Made by a program: the position numbers and the translations under genes | DNA from: Avichristensenella sp031549105 | Lineage (GTDB): Bacteria > Bacillota > Clostridia > Christensenellales > Aristaeellaceae | Assembly: GCA_031549105.1 (NCBI GenBank) | Contig: JAVBQK010000101.1 | Coordinates: 1-41,929, forward strand | Length of the DNA stretch: 41,929 nt | Direction: 5' to 3' | Shown: positions 35,892 through 41,929 of the stretch, in pieces | How positions within the stretch are numbered: position 1 is the stretch's first letter | Layout: every line of letters begins with the position of its first letter | The notes under the pieces: generated by a model | Told to the model about the DNA's origin: nothing | The model's input: the letters and a program-made list of their open reading frames with translations, nothing else | Database searches by the model: none

Positions 35892-36929
35892 ATGCTACAC
35901 CACATTGGTACACAAACGATCCAAACCGAGCGCCTGATCCTGCGCCGGTTCCGCCCGGAGGACGCGCCGCGCGTATTCGACGTTTGGGCCAGTGACCCGG
36001 AAGTATCGCGCTATTTGCGCTGGACTCCGCACGCGAACGCCGATGAGACGGCGAAGGTGGTGGCAGCGTGGGCTGATTCGTATGAAAACCCCCGGACATA
36101 CCACTGGGCGATCTGCCTGCCGGATGGCGGGGCGATTGGTTCCATCGGAATATTCATGATCAGCGACCACGATGAGACGGCCGATGCTGGCTATTGCATA
36201 GGCAAGGCCTATTGGGGAAACGGCTACACCACCGAGGCCCTCCGTGCGGCAATCGCCTATATGTTTGAGCGCGTTCGCCTCAATCGGATTGAGACCTACC
36301 ACGCGGTGAACAACCCAGCATCCGGCAAGGTAATGCAGAAGGCCGGCATGGTCCATGAGGGCCATGCGCGGCAGAAATATCGTGGGCGCGAAGGGTTCGA
36401 GGACAGTGAGCTGTACGCAATCGTGCGCGAGGACTGGGAAACCCAGCAGGATATCGCCCGCATGATGGCACTGCCATTCGTGTTCGATGAGTTTACCGAG
36501 CTGCCGGAGCTGACGGATGGTGTGATCACGCTCGTCTGCACCGCCAAAGTCCCAGCTGATCCGGTGAAAAAGTGGGTTCCGGCCTATGATTTTGATATTT
36601 GCAGGGACGGGGCCCCCATTGGGAAGATCAATCTGCGCATCGGGTATCCCGAGAGCCTCTTTTATGGCGGGCAAATCGGCTACAGCGTGGATGAAGCGGA
36701 GCGCGGGAAGGGCTATGCCGTCCGAGCGTGCCGCCTGCTGGCCCCGGTGATGCGGCTCCATGGCATGCGGGAGGCGCTTATCACCAACAACGTAACGAAC
36801 GCTGCCTCCCGGCGCGTATGCGAGAAACTGGGCGCACAGCTGCTGCGCGTGGCCCGCATCCCCGAGTGGCATGACCTGTATGACCGAGGCCATACACATT
36901 CGAATATTTTCTCCTGGCGCATCGATTAG
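35892..36929 (+). CDS. tandem GNAT N-acetyltransferase
   Basis: A 345-aa protein made of two GNAT domains. The first (about 1-180) is RimJ/RimL-like: TERLILRRFRPEDAPRVF, the acetyl-CoA loop CIGKAYWGNGYTTEALRAAI, and NPASGKVMQKAGMVHEGH. The second (about 190-345) has DICRDGAPIGKINLRIG, a shorter loop VDEAERGKGYAVRACRLL and NAASRRVCEKLGAQL. The ATG at 35892 is chosen because AAAGGGG lies upstream; a GTG at 35880 is possible. Each domain could acetylate a small molecule, an antibiotic or a protein N terminus. It is cargo of the inserted element beside a drug-sensor-type MerR gene, so a detoxification role is plausible but unproven. Confidence 0.88.
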   Translation: MLHHIGTQTIQTERLILRRFRPEDAPRVFDVWASDPEVSRYLRWTPHANADETAKVVAAWADSYENPRTYHWAICLPDGGAIGSIGIFMISDHDETADAGYCIGKAYWGNGYTTEALRAAIAYMFERVRLNRIETYHAVNNPASGKVMQKAGMVHEGHARQKYRGREGFEDSELYAIVREDWETQQDIARMMALPFVFDEFTELPELTDGVITLVCTAKVPADPVKKWVPAYDFDICRDGAPIGKINLRIGYPESLFYGGQIGYSVDEAERGKGYAVRACRLLAPVMRLHGMREALITNNVTNAASRRVCEKLGAQLLRVARIPEWHDLYDRGHTHSNIFSWRID

Positions 36930-36932
36930 GCA

Positions 36933-36963
36933 TTGACTTTGACGCGGCGTCAGCCTGTATACT
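36933..36963 (+). promoter_or_regulatory. MerR-type promoter with 19-bp spacer and palindromic operator
   Basis: TTGACT and TATACT are separated by 19 bp, longer than the usual 17. The spacer holds a perfect 13-bp palindrome TGACGCGGCGTCA (36940-36952). This is the layout of promoters that MerR-family proteins activate by twisting the spacer, so the downstream MerR gene is probably autoregulated. Confidence 0.82.
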
Positions 36964-37008
36964 GAGGTCACAAAGCGCTTTGATCACAGAACGAAATGGG
37001 GACGAAGC

Positions 37009-37986
37009 ATGCAGGAGCTGATGAAGATCACGCAGGCGAGCCGCCGGTTTGATATCTCGCCCCGGACGCTGCGGTATTATGAGGAAATGGGGCTGATCAA
37101 GAGCATCCGCCTTCCGGACTATGCCTACCGGTCGTATGACGAGTCGAACGTGCTGCGGCTGTCGCAGATCGTGCTGCTCCGCAAGCTGCGCATCCCCATC
37201 AAGCAGATTGGAGAGCTGCTGGAGAGCGATGACGCCGTCGAGGCGATTACGCTCTTTCAGCGGCACGCGGATGCCATCCGCGGGGAGATTGACGCGCTGG
37301 AGACGCTGCGCGAGATTCTCCACGCGCTGATGGAGCGCCTGCGGGAAATCCAGTCCATTCGGCTGGGCGATCATCTGCTCAGCGATGCGACCGTCCGCGC
37401 GCTGATCCAATCCGTGCCGGACGAGACAGTCAAACGCAAGGAGGTACGAACCATGAACGATCTAAACCAGGCCGACGCCGCGCTGGGAAAGCTGCGGAAT
37501 GTGCGGATAGTCTACCTACCGCCCGCCACGGTGGCGGCCAGCCACTTCATAGGGGATGACCCGGAAGACATCGCAGGCGAGCAAATCAAGCAGTTCGCGC
37601 TCGATGTGGATATCGTCCGCATCAAGCCCGATGTGCGCATGTACGGCTTCAATCACCCCAACCCCGTCGATGAAACAAACGCGCACGGCTATGAGTTCTG
37701 GATTACGATCCCGGACGATCTGAACGTGCCGGAACCGCTGATGAAGCGCAAGTTTGAGGGCGGACTGTTCGCCGCCCATGCAATCAAAATGGGCGACTTC
37801 CACGAGTGGGGATGGCTGGACGAGTGGGTGCGCACGAACGGGGAATATGTGTACCGCGGTGATGGCTCGCCGGAGAACATGTTCGGCTCGCTGGAGGAGC
37901 ATCTCAATGCCTACACCTACCTGAAATCCGGCGGCGGGAGCGAGTTTGTCCAGCTGGACCTATTAATCCCAGTGCGGAAACAATAG
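37009..37986 (+). CDS. MerR-family regulator with GyrI-like ligand-binding domain (TipA/BmrR-like)
   Basis: A 325-aa transcription activator. The N-terminal winged helix has MKITQASRRFDISPRTLRYY with MGLIKSIR and YRSYDESNVLRL. A dimerisation coiled coil covers about 75-125. The C-terminal 175 residues are a GyrI/AraC-effector-type small-molecule-binding domain (KLRNVRIVYLPPATVAASHF, YGFNHPNPV, YEFWITIPDDL, FHEWGWLDEW, YTYLKSGGGSEFVQLDLLIPV). The ATG at 37009 has a weak ribosome binding site; 37021 is an alternative. An in-frame ATG at 37453, preceded by AAGGAGGT, could also produce the ligand-binding domain alone. It is cargo of the inserted element. Confidence 0.92.
   Translation: MQELMKITQASRRFDISPRTLRYYEEMGLIKSIRLPDYAYRSYDESNVLRLSQIVLLRKLRIPIKQIGELLESDDAVEAITLFQRHADAIRGEIDALETLREILHALMERLREIQSIRLGDHLLSDATVRALIQSVPDETVKRKEVRTMNDLNQADAALGKLRNVRIVYLPPATVAASHFIGDDPEDIAGEQIKQFALDVDIVRIKPDVRMYGFNHPNPVDETNAHGYEFWITIPDDLNVPEPLMKRKFEGGLFAAHAIKMGDFHEWGWLDEWVRTNGEYVYRGDGSPENMFGSLEEHLNAYTYLKSGGGSEFVQLDLLIPVRKQ
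37438..37455 (+). promoter_or_regulatory. strong internal ribosome binding site and start
   Basis: AAGGAGGT (37438-37445), seven bases before an ATG at 37453, lies in frame within the MerR gene at codon 149, exactly at the border of the ligand-binding domain. It is far stronger than the site for the full-length protein and would give a 177-aa stand-alone domain. Confidence 0.7.
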
Positions 37987-38076
37987 TTCTTTGAACGCTC
38001 ATAATCGTGACATACCAGGTTCACATTCGGCTGGTATCCTATGTTCAACGAAGGAAAACAAGAGGATGTGAAGCCC

Positions 38077-38133
38077 ATGAGCGACGAACTTGGACAAGTA
38101 GCAGAAAACATAAAGGAGGGATGCGCTGCCTGA
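38077..38133 (+). CDS. possible 18-aa peptide ORF
   Basis: A tiny reading frame (MSDELGQVAENIKEGCAA), possibly extended in frame to an ATG at 38041. AGAGGATG lies about ten bases before 38077. No homology is recognised, and it may be chance. The space 37987-38245 otherwise holds only a hairpin. Confidence 0.2.
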   Translation: MSDELGQVAENIKEGCAA

Positions 38134-38196
38134 AGCGAAACTATAAGGGGTAACGGACATCAACCGGAATCTCTAACATATTATGAAGTTCACATA

Positions 38197-38226
38197 CCCC
38201 TTCGGCGGATGCCGGAGGGGATTTGT
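38197..38226 (+). terminator. terminator-like hairpin
   Basis: A ten-base stem (38197-38206 and 38211-38220, one G-U pair) with loop GGAT is followed by ATTTGTT. It lies between the MerR gene and the convergent DUF1232 gene. The T-run is weak. Confidence 0.5.
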
Positions 38227-38245
38227 TCTGCTAGGGGCGCGGCTA

Positions 38246-38614
38246 TCAGAAGAAAACTGCCTTGATGATGATAGCGACGACCAAAAGCCAGACGATCACA
38301 ATGGGCAGTGCATACCACCATTTCTTGGGTTTGCCATTTGCCCAAAGGCCTGCCGCCTCTTCGCGACAGGCGGCGAACACATCTTGTGGGATCAGCCGGA
38401 TGGTCAGCGCGACCAGGCCTGGCAGCAGGATGAGGTCATCCAGATAGCCTAGGACGGGAATAAAATCGGGGATCAGATCGATGGGCGAGAGCGCGTAGGC
38501 AACGATAACGCCTGCCAGCACCTTCGCCAGGATGGGTGTTTCTTTTTTCTTCAGGGCAATGAACACCGCCGGAATGTCCGTCTTCAGCTGTTTCGCCCGT
38601 GCCTTGAGATCCAT
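38246..38614 (-). CDS. DUF1232 (YkvA-like) small membrane protein
   Basis: A 122-aa protein. The DUF1232 core AGVIVAYALSPIDLIPDFIP followed by LGYLDDLILLPGLVALTIRLIP covers residues 34-75. A C-terminal hydrophobic helix (ALPIVIVWLLVVAIIIKAVFF) would anchor it in the membrane. The family has no established function. AGGAG lies about ten bases before the ATG. It is the last gene of the inserted element, transcribed inward from the right att end, and has its own promoter just inside that end. Confidence 0.88.
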   Translation of the reverse strand: MDLKARAKQLKTDIPAVFIALKKKETPILAKVLAGVIVAYALSPIDLIPDFIPVLGYLDDLILLPGLVALTIRLIPQDVFAACREEAAGLWANGKPKKWWYALPIVIVWLLVVAIIIKAVFF

Positions 38615-38648
38615 CGCTTGACCGCTCCTGCGCAGAATATTTTGCTAT

Positions 38649-38677
38649 AGCATGAAGGCATATGCGCCGTTTGTCAA
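38649..38677 (-). promoter_or_regulatory. promoter for DUF1232 just inside the right element end
   Basis: On the minus strand a perfect TTGACA, a 17-bp spacer and CATGCT, reading into the element. The -35 box begins one base beyond the inverted ATCCGCAACC arm, so the element carries this promoter itself. Confidence 0.55.
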
Positions 38678-38678
38678 G

Positions 38679-38699
38679 GGTTGCGGATGATGATTTGCC
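38679..38699. other. right attachment junction (hybrid att site)
   Basis: Element sequence with the inverted arm GGTTGCGGAT (38679-38688) ends at the GCC core 38697-38699, and collagen Gly-X-Y codons begin beyond it. It is the partner of the junction at 34072. Confidence 0.8.
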
Positions 38700-39113
38700 C
38701 CCGTCGCACCCGTCGGGCCAGTCGCGCCGATCACGCCATCAGCACCAGTCGCGCCAGTCGCGCCAGTCGCGCCAGTCGCGCCAGTGGCGCCGGTCGGGCC
38801 GGTCGCGCCGGTCGGGCCGGTCGCGCCGATCGCGCCATCAGCACCGGTGGGGCCAGTCGGGCCGGTGGGGCCCGTCGCGCCGTCAGCGCCGGTCGCGCCC
38901 GTGGGGCCAGTGGGGCCGGTCGGGCACTTGATGCAGCAGGGATGGCAGCAACCGCAGCCGCCGGGGAACAAACAGCCACGCTGGAAAATATCGTTGGATT
39001 CGTTATCCATTCTTTCTTCCCTCCTGGTTGTGAAACGGTAAAAATGAGATTCGACAAGGCTTCTTTTGTGCCTCAATCCGCATTTGTTAGGGCGGCATTG
39101 CGCCACCATTGTC

Positions 39114-39139
39114 ATTGTATGAAAGGTGGTGGGAAACGT
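39114..39139 (-). promoter_or_regulatory. possible sporulation-sigma-like promoter of the collagen-like gene
   Basis: On the minus strand AC, 16 bp, CATACAAT. The -10 matches the CATANNNT pattern shared by SigE and SigK promoters. A leader of about 95 nt would follow. No better sigma-A promoter is visible in 39011-39150. Confidence 0.35.
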
Positions 39140-39157
39140 GCGCGACCGCTGTCGAAT

Positions 39158-39188
39158 GAAAAAAACCGAGGCGATCATTCGCCCCGGT
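39158..39188 (-). terminator. intrinsic terminator of the amino-acid binding protein gene
   Basis: On the minus strand a ten-base stem (39188-39179 and 39174-39165, one mismatch) with a 4-nt loop is followed by seven T. It lies 22 bp after the stop. Confidence 0.88.
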
Positions 39189-39210
39189 CTGTATGGGTGT
39201 GTCTATTGAC

Positions 39211-39942
39211 TTAGAGGTGCTTCTCCAGCAGCGCGGCGTAGGTGCCGTCTTCCATCAGCTTGGTCAGCGCGGCGTTGAGGGCGTCCAGCAGCTCGGTGTT
39301 GCCTTTCTTTACCGCCATTCCGTACTCTTCCGGCGGCATTTCCAGGCCCTCTACCAGTGCCAGGCCGTCGAAACTCTTCACAAAGTTGGCTGCAACCGCG
39401 TTGTCAATGATGATGCAATCGACGCGCCCGGTCATCAGCTCCAGAACGGTATCGGCAGATGCCTTGAATGCGGCGACATTCGCCGGGTCGCAGCCAATCG
39501 TGTCGAGGGCCAGGAAGTGGCCGGTCGTGGCGTCCTGCACGGCGACCTTCTTATCCACGATGTCGTCAAACGACTTGATGCCTTCATAGCCTTCCATGAC
39601 GATGACGGACTGTTCCGCATTGTAGTAGGGGATCGTGAAGTCCGCGGCCGCCTTGCGCTCTTCATACATGGTCAGCGCGGAGGCGATGAAGTCGACGGTG
39701 CCAACTTCGAGCGCAGCCAGCAGGCCATCGAAGTAAATATCCTCAATAACCAGTTCTTTTCCCAGTTCTGCGGCGATTGCTTTGGCCAGATCGATGTCAA
39801 ACCCGGCGTATTCGCCGTCATCCCCAATGTACTCAAAGGGGTCAAACGCAGCGTTGGTGCCCATGACGAGGGTGTCCGCCAGGGCCGCTACGCTGGTCAG
39901 GATCAGGGCCAGGGTGGTGAGTATCGCAAGCAGCTTTTTCAT
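39211..39942 (-). CDS. amino-acid ABC transporter substrate-binding protein (orphan)
   Basis: A 243-aa exported family 3 solute-binding protein. The signal peptide MKKLLAILTTLALILTSVAALA precedes LVMGTNAAFDPFEYIGDDGEYAGFDIDLAKAI and IASALTMYEERKAAADFTIPY of lobe 1. Lobe 2 includes KKVAVQDATTGHFLAL and IIDNAVAANF. Unlike many such lipoproteins it has no lipobox cysteine, so it may be released or held by its signal sequence. GAGGAGG precedes the ATG at 39942. No permease or ATPase gene is adjacent; it may serve an importer elsewhere. ARG-box-like palindromes in its promoter hint at a basic amino acid, which is inference. Confidence 0.93.
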   Translation of the reverse strand: MKKLLAILTTLALILTSVAALADTLVMGTNAAFDPFEYIGDDGEYAGFDIDLAKAIAAELGKELVIEDIYFDGLLAALEVGTVDFIASALTMYEERKAAADFTIPYYNAEQSVIVMEGYEGIKSFDDIVDKKVAVQDATTGHFLALDTIGCDPANVAAFKASADTVLELMTGRVDCIIIDNAVAANFVKSFDGLALVEGLEMPPEEYGMAVKKGNTELLDALNAALTKLMEDGTYAALLEKHL

Positions 39943-39984
39943 TTTAGTGCGCCTCCTCAAAATCTTATAATGTTTACAAGTGAG

Positions 39985-40013
39985 AGTATAACGCATAATT
40001 ATGCGATTGTCAA
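39985..40013 (-). promoter_or_regulatory. strong promoter with palindromic operator for the binding protein
   Basis: On the minus strand TTGACA, a 17-bp spacer and TATACT. The spacer holds the perfect 14-bp palindrome CGCATAATTATGCG (39992-40005), a likely repressor site. Confidence 0.85.
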
Positions 40014-40020
40014 GCCTTTT

Positions 40021-40041
40021 TATGAATTATTTATGCATAAA
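40021..40041. promoter_or_regulatory. second ARG-box-like site
   Basis: TGAATTATTTATGCA and the overlapping perfect palindrome TTTATGCATAAA (40030-40041) lie upstream of the -35 box. A third half-site TGCATAAA is at 40055-40062. Together with the spacer palindrome they resemble ArgR/AhrC sites. Confidence 0.5.
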
Positions 40042-40063
40042 GACACTTTTAATCTGCATAAAT

Positions 40064-41068
40064 CTAGAGGAGCGGTATACCGGCGTCCGCGCAGACGCGC
40101 TGCATGTCGGGTGTCCACAGCGACGCCTGCACCTCTCCGATATGCGCTTTCTTCAGGAAGAACATGCACAGGCGCGATTGCCCGATGCCGCCGCCGGCCG
40201 TCTGCGGCAGTTCGCCACGCAGCAGGCTTGCGTGGAACGGCTGGAGCGCCCAGTCGTCCTTGCCGCGCAGGTGGAGCTGGCGCGTCAGGGTCTCCGCATT
40301 GACGCGGATGCCCATTGACGATACTTCCATCGCCAGGTCCAGCAGCGGGTAATGGAAGAGGATATCGCCGTTAAGCGACCAGTCGTCGTAGTCCGGCGCG
40401 CGGCCGTCATGCGCCTGGCCGGAGCGGAGCGCGCCGCCGATTTGCGCGACGAATACCGCGCCATAGCGCATGCATGCCGCGCGCTCACGCTCCTTGGCGG
40501 TGTACGCGGGCCATTCATCTTCCAGTTGCTGGGAGGTGACAAACGTGATATGGCGCGGCAGCACGGGCTCCAGCCGCGGCTCAAACATGCAGACATCGTA
40601 CTCGGTGCGCAGAAAAACGGCGTAAATCCGGTCGACGATATCGCGCAGCTTCTCCAGCGTGCGCTCCTTCTCGCCAATGATTAGTTCCCAGTCCCATTGG
40701 TCAACGTAATAGGAATGAAGGTTGTCGGCCTCCTCATCGCGGCGCACGGCGTTCATGTCGGTATACAGGCCGGTCTGCGGCGCGAAGCTGTAGCGGCGCA
40801 GCGCTTCACGTTTCCATTTGGCCAGTGACTGCACAATCTGCGCGGTGGTATCCGGCATCTCGCCCAGGTCAAAGGTGACCGGGCGTTCCACGCCGTTGAG
40901 CATATCGTTGAGTCCTGATTCCGGCGTGACGAACAGCGGCGCCGAAACGCGCGTGAGGTGCAGCATTTCCGATAGGCAGGATTCGAATCCGTCCTTCAGC
41001 CGCTTGATGGCAACCTGCGTTTCCTTGATATCCAGGATGGGGGTGTATCCCTTTGGAATGATGTTCAT
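40064..41068 (-). CDS. asnA: aspartate-ammonia ligase (asparagine synthetase A)
   Basis: A 334-aa cytoplasmic enzyme that makes asparagine from aspartate, ammonia and ATP, related to class II aminoacyl-tRNA synthetases. Visible family motifs are the N-terminal QVAIKRLKDGFE, RVSAPLFV, GVERPVTFDL, VQSLAKWKREAL, GLYTDMNAVRRDEE, HSYYVDQWDWE, and the C-terminal TAGGGIGQSRLCMFFL. The length equals that of E. coli AsnA (330 aa). The ATG at 41068 is chosen because AGGAGATGTAGG precedes it; the frame to 41149 covers the promoter. It is monocistronic, and its 3' end lies close to the ARG-box-like region of the binding-protein gene. Confidence 0.97.
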   Translation of the reverse strand: MNIIPKGYTPILDIKETQVAIKRLKDGFESCLSEMLHLTRVSAPLFVTPESGLNDMLNGVERPVTFDLGEMPDTTAQIVQSLAKWKREALRRYSFAPQTGLYTDMNAVRRDEEADNLHSYYVDQWDWELIIGEKERTLEKLRDIVDRIYAVFLRTEYDVCMFEPRLEPVLPRHITFVTSQQLEDEWPAYTAKERERAACMRYGAVFVAQIGGALRSGQAHDGRAPDYDDWSLNGDILFHYPLLDLAMEVSSMGIRVNAETLTRQLHLRGKDDWALQPFHASLLRGELPQTAGGGIGQSRLCMFFLKKAHIGEVQASLWTPDMQRVCADAGIPLL

Positions 41069-41106
41069 CCTACATCTCCTTGCATTTCTCAGCATTTCAT
41101 GGGCGT

Positions 41107-41135
41107 AGTCTACCATTTTAAGCGAGAAATTGCAA
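41107..41135 (-). promoter_or_regulatory. promoter of asnA
   Basis: On the minus strand TTGCAA, a 17-bp spacer and TAGACT, about 40 bp before the start codon. Confidence 0.6.
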
Positions 41136-41150
41136 GAAGCGAGATGCAAA

Positions 41151-41179
41151 GGGGCCAGGGGTTACACTCCCCTGGCCCC
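41151..41179. repeat. GC-rich perfect hairpin related to the palindromic repeats
   Basis: An 11-bp perfect stem GGGGCCAGGGG/CCCCTGGCCCC with a 7-nt loop, followed by AAGGGCATCCCC. It shares the CCAGGGG stem with repeat copies A and C but has a longer loop. It lies downstream of the TetR gene and could end its transcript, although no T-run follows. Confidence 0.65.
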
Positions 41180-41205
41180 CTCGCGAAGGGCATCCCCTGT
41201 GCTTT

Positions 41206-41910
41206 CTATCGCAGCAGTTCCCTTTTCTTGTCGCCTGCCGATAGCCCGCGGCACACGGCCGCCAGGTTTTCCATGTCGTACAGGACTACCGAGCCAAACG
41301 GCGCGCCCAGGAGGCGTTCCACCGCGTGGCGGTACAGCTCCAGCTTGGCCAGGATATCGGGTAGAATATCGGTTTCCTCACCGCCGCGGGTAAGCATCGT
41401 GGCGACTTCGTCGGTGTACTGCGCGCTGAGGCGCAGCACCATCTCGCCCGCCAGCGACGGATGCGGCAGGATGAACAGGCGCTCTCGCACCCCGTCAGCG
41501 ATGATCTCGTCCATCAGCGGCAGCATCAGTTCCAGCGTGCGCTGCTTGAGCTTCTCACGCATCAGCGCGCCGTCCTCGCGGTAGGCTACGCGAAGCAACA
41601 GGCCCACATAGTCCAGCTTTTCGGCGCGGAGCATCGCGCCGCTGTCCAGCAGCGCGTTAAGCCGCTTAACCGGGTCCGGTCCCGTGCGCGCGACAGCATC
41701 CCGTGCGGCATCATAGCTCTCCTCCGCCCGCGCCTCGCAGATCGCTTCCAGCAGTGATAGCTTGGACTCAAAATGATGGTAGAAACCACCCTTGGAAAAG
41801 TGCAGCGTATCAAGGATATCCTGTACGGAGGTCTGCTCAAAGCCCTTGACGTAAAACAAAGATTCCGCCGCCTGCACGATCTGGTCGCGCCGCGTGTCGC
41901 CTTTTTTCAA
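41206..41910 (-). CDS. TetR-family transcriptional regulator
   Basis: A 234-aa helical repressor-type regulator. The N-terminal helix-turn-helix DQIVQAAESLFYVKGFEQTS followed by VQDILDTLHFSKGGFYHHFESK is the classic TetR DNA-binding domain. The C-terminal ~170 residues are a ligand-binding and dimerisation domain without recognisable specificity. It starts at a TTG (41910) seven bases after AGGAGG (41918-41923), near the window edge. The regulated gene is unknown; it may lie beyond the window. Confidence 0.93.
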   Translation of the reverse strand: MKKGDTRRDQIVQAAESLFYVKGFEQTSVQDILDTLHFSKGGFYHHFESKLSLLEAICEARAEESYDAARDAVARTGPDPVKRLNALLDSGAMLRAEKLDYVGLLLRVAYREDGALMREKLKQRTLELMLPLMDEIIADGVRERLFILPHPSLAGEMVLRLSAQYTDEVATMLTRGGEETDILPDILAKLELYRHAVERLLGAPFGSVVLYDMENLAAVCRGLSAGDKKRELLR

Positions 41911-41929
41911 GCCGAAGCCTCCTGTCCGG

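Larger units (their letters stand above)
34072..38696. mobile_element. 4.6-kb serine-recombinase element inserted in a collagen-like gene
   Basis: A 4,625-bp insertion bounded by a shared GCC (plus strand) at 34072-34074 and 38697-38699. Just inside each end lies an inverted copy of ATCCGCAACC (34085-34094 and 38679-38688). It carries a large serine recombinase directly at the left end, a double GNAT gene, a MerR/GyrI-like regulator, a DUF1232 gene and a possible tiny ORF. It has no conjugation, replication or phage structural genes. The flanks are the two halves of a single collagen-like gene in matching frame. It may be a non-autonomous integrative element or a developmental intervening sequence. 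Confidence 0.88.
38645..39010 (-). pseudogene. 5' part of interrupted collagen-like gene
   Basis: It starts at an ATG (39010) eight bases after AGGAGGG. A 29-residue Cys-rich leader (GCLFPGGCGCCHPCCIKC region) is followed by about 25 Gly-X-Thr/Asp triplets. At 38697 the frame crosses the right att junction and ends 17 codons later at a TAG inside the element (ANHHPQPLTNGAYAFML), giving a 121-aa product without the C-terminal domain. The natural continuation is 33300-34071. The truncated protein may still be made. The intact type is expected on the spore or cell surface. Confidence 0.88.

Noticed and set aside
34072..38696. Prophage or conjugative element
   Set aside because: No structural, lysis, replication, relaxase or type IV secretion genes among the four cargo genes.
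33300..39010. Two independent tandem collagen-like paralogues
   Set aside because: One lacks a C-terminal domain, the other lacks a start; frame, Gly-X-Y phase, shared core and inverted arms all fit one interrupted gene better.
38681..39214. Plus-strand frames with Arg-Ala-Ser repeats over the second collagen-like piece
   Set aside because: Shadow of the minus-strand Gly-X-Y repeats.

Overview
This is a GC-rich chromosomal window from a Gram-positive anaerobe-type bacterium, most likely a spore-forming member of the Clostridia (Bacillota). The evidence is strong AGGAGG-type ribosome binding sites, TTGACA/TATAAT promoters, an rplM-rpsI pair of Bacillota type, a SpoVB-like flippase, a BclA-like collagen-repeat protein, DegV, and a TnpX-type large serine recombinase. 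Genus-level placement is not possible by eye.

Layout: 1-116 is low-complexity C/G sequence. 117-2674 (-) is an amino-acid ABC transporter of two genes: a binding-protein/permease fusion and an ATPase with an extra C-terminal domain. 2912-3756 (+) is rplM-rpsI, followed by a flavodoxin gene. 4259-16197 is mostly housekeeping and envelope genes: SpoVB-like flippase, NagD-type HAD phosphatase, sugar nucleotidyltransferase, a secreted peptidoglycan-binding protein with a Cys/His repeat tail, a MutS-like membrane ATPase, DegV, an M20 amidohydrolase, a YgjP-like metallopeptidase and a hybrid histidine kinase. Large palindromic intergenic repeats built of triloop hairpins lie between several of these genes.

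16433-33233 is a carbohydrate island around a DeoR-type regulator. Leftward (-) run the regulator, an Asp/Glu-racemase-like protein, a class II aldolase, a four-carbon acid sugar kinase (DUF1537), a clan-D-like glycosidase and a GH38 alpha-mannosidase, joined by 4-bp overlaps. Rightward (+) run an FGGY kinase, a GH13_18 sucrose-phosphorylase-like enzyme, then a GpsA-like dehydrogenase, a glycerol-dehydrogenase-like enzyme, a second GH38 enzyme and a nitroreductase. No sugar transporter is present in the window.

33300-39010 is the most interesting region. The two halves of one collagen-like (BclA/exosporium-type) gene are separated by a 4,625-bp element carrying a large serine recombinase, a double GNAT acetyltransferase, a TipA-like MerR regulator and a DUF1232 membrane protein. 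Both att junctions can be read. Removing the element at the shared 3-bp core restores a single in-frame 361-codon gene, and the ends rejoin to a near-palindromic attP. This resembles the sigK 'skin' and spsM/SPbeta developmental elements, but it is much smaller and sits in a collagen-like gene. Weak mother-cell-sigma-like promoters precede both the interrupted gene and the recombinase.

39211-41929 (-) holds an orphan amino-acid binding protein with ARG-box-like palindromes in its promoter, asparagine synthetase AsnA, and a TetR regulator at the window edge.
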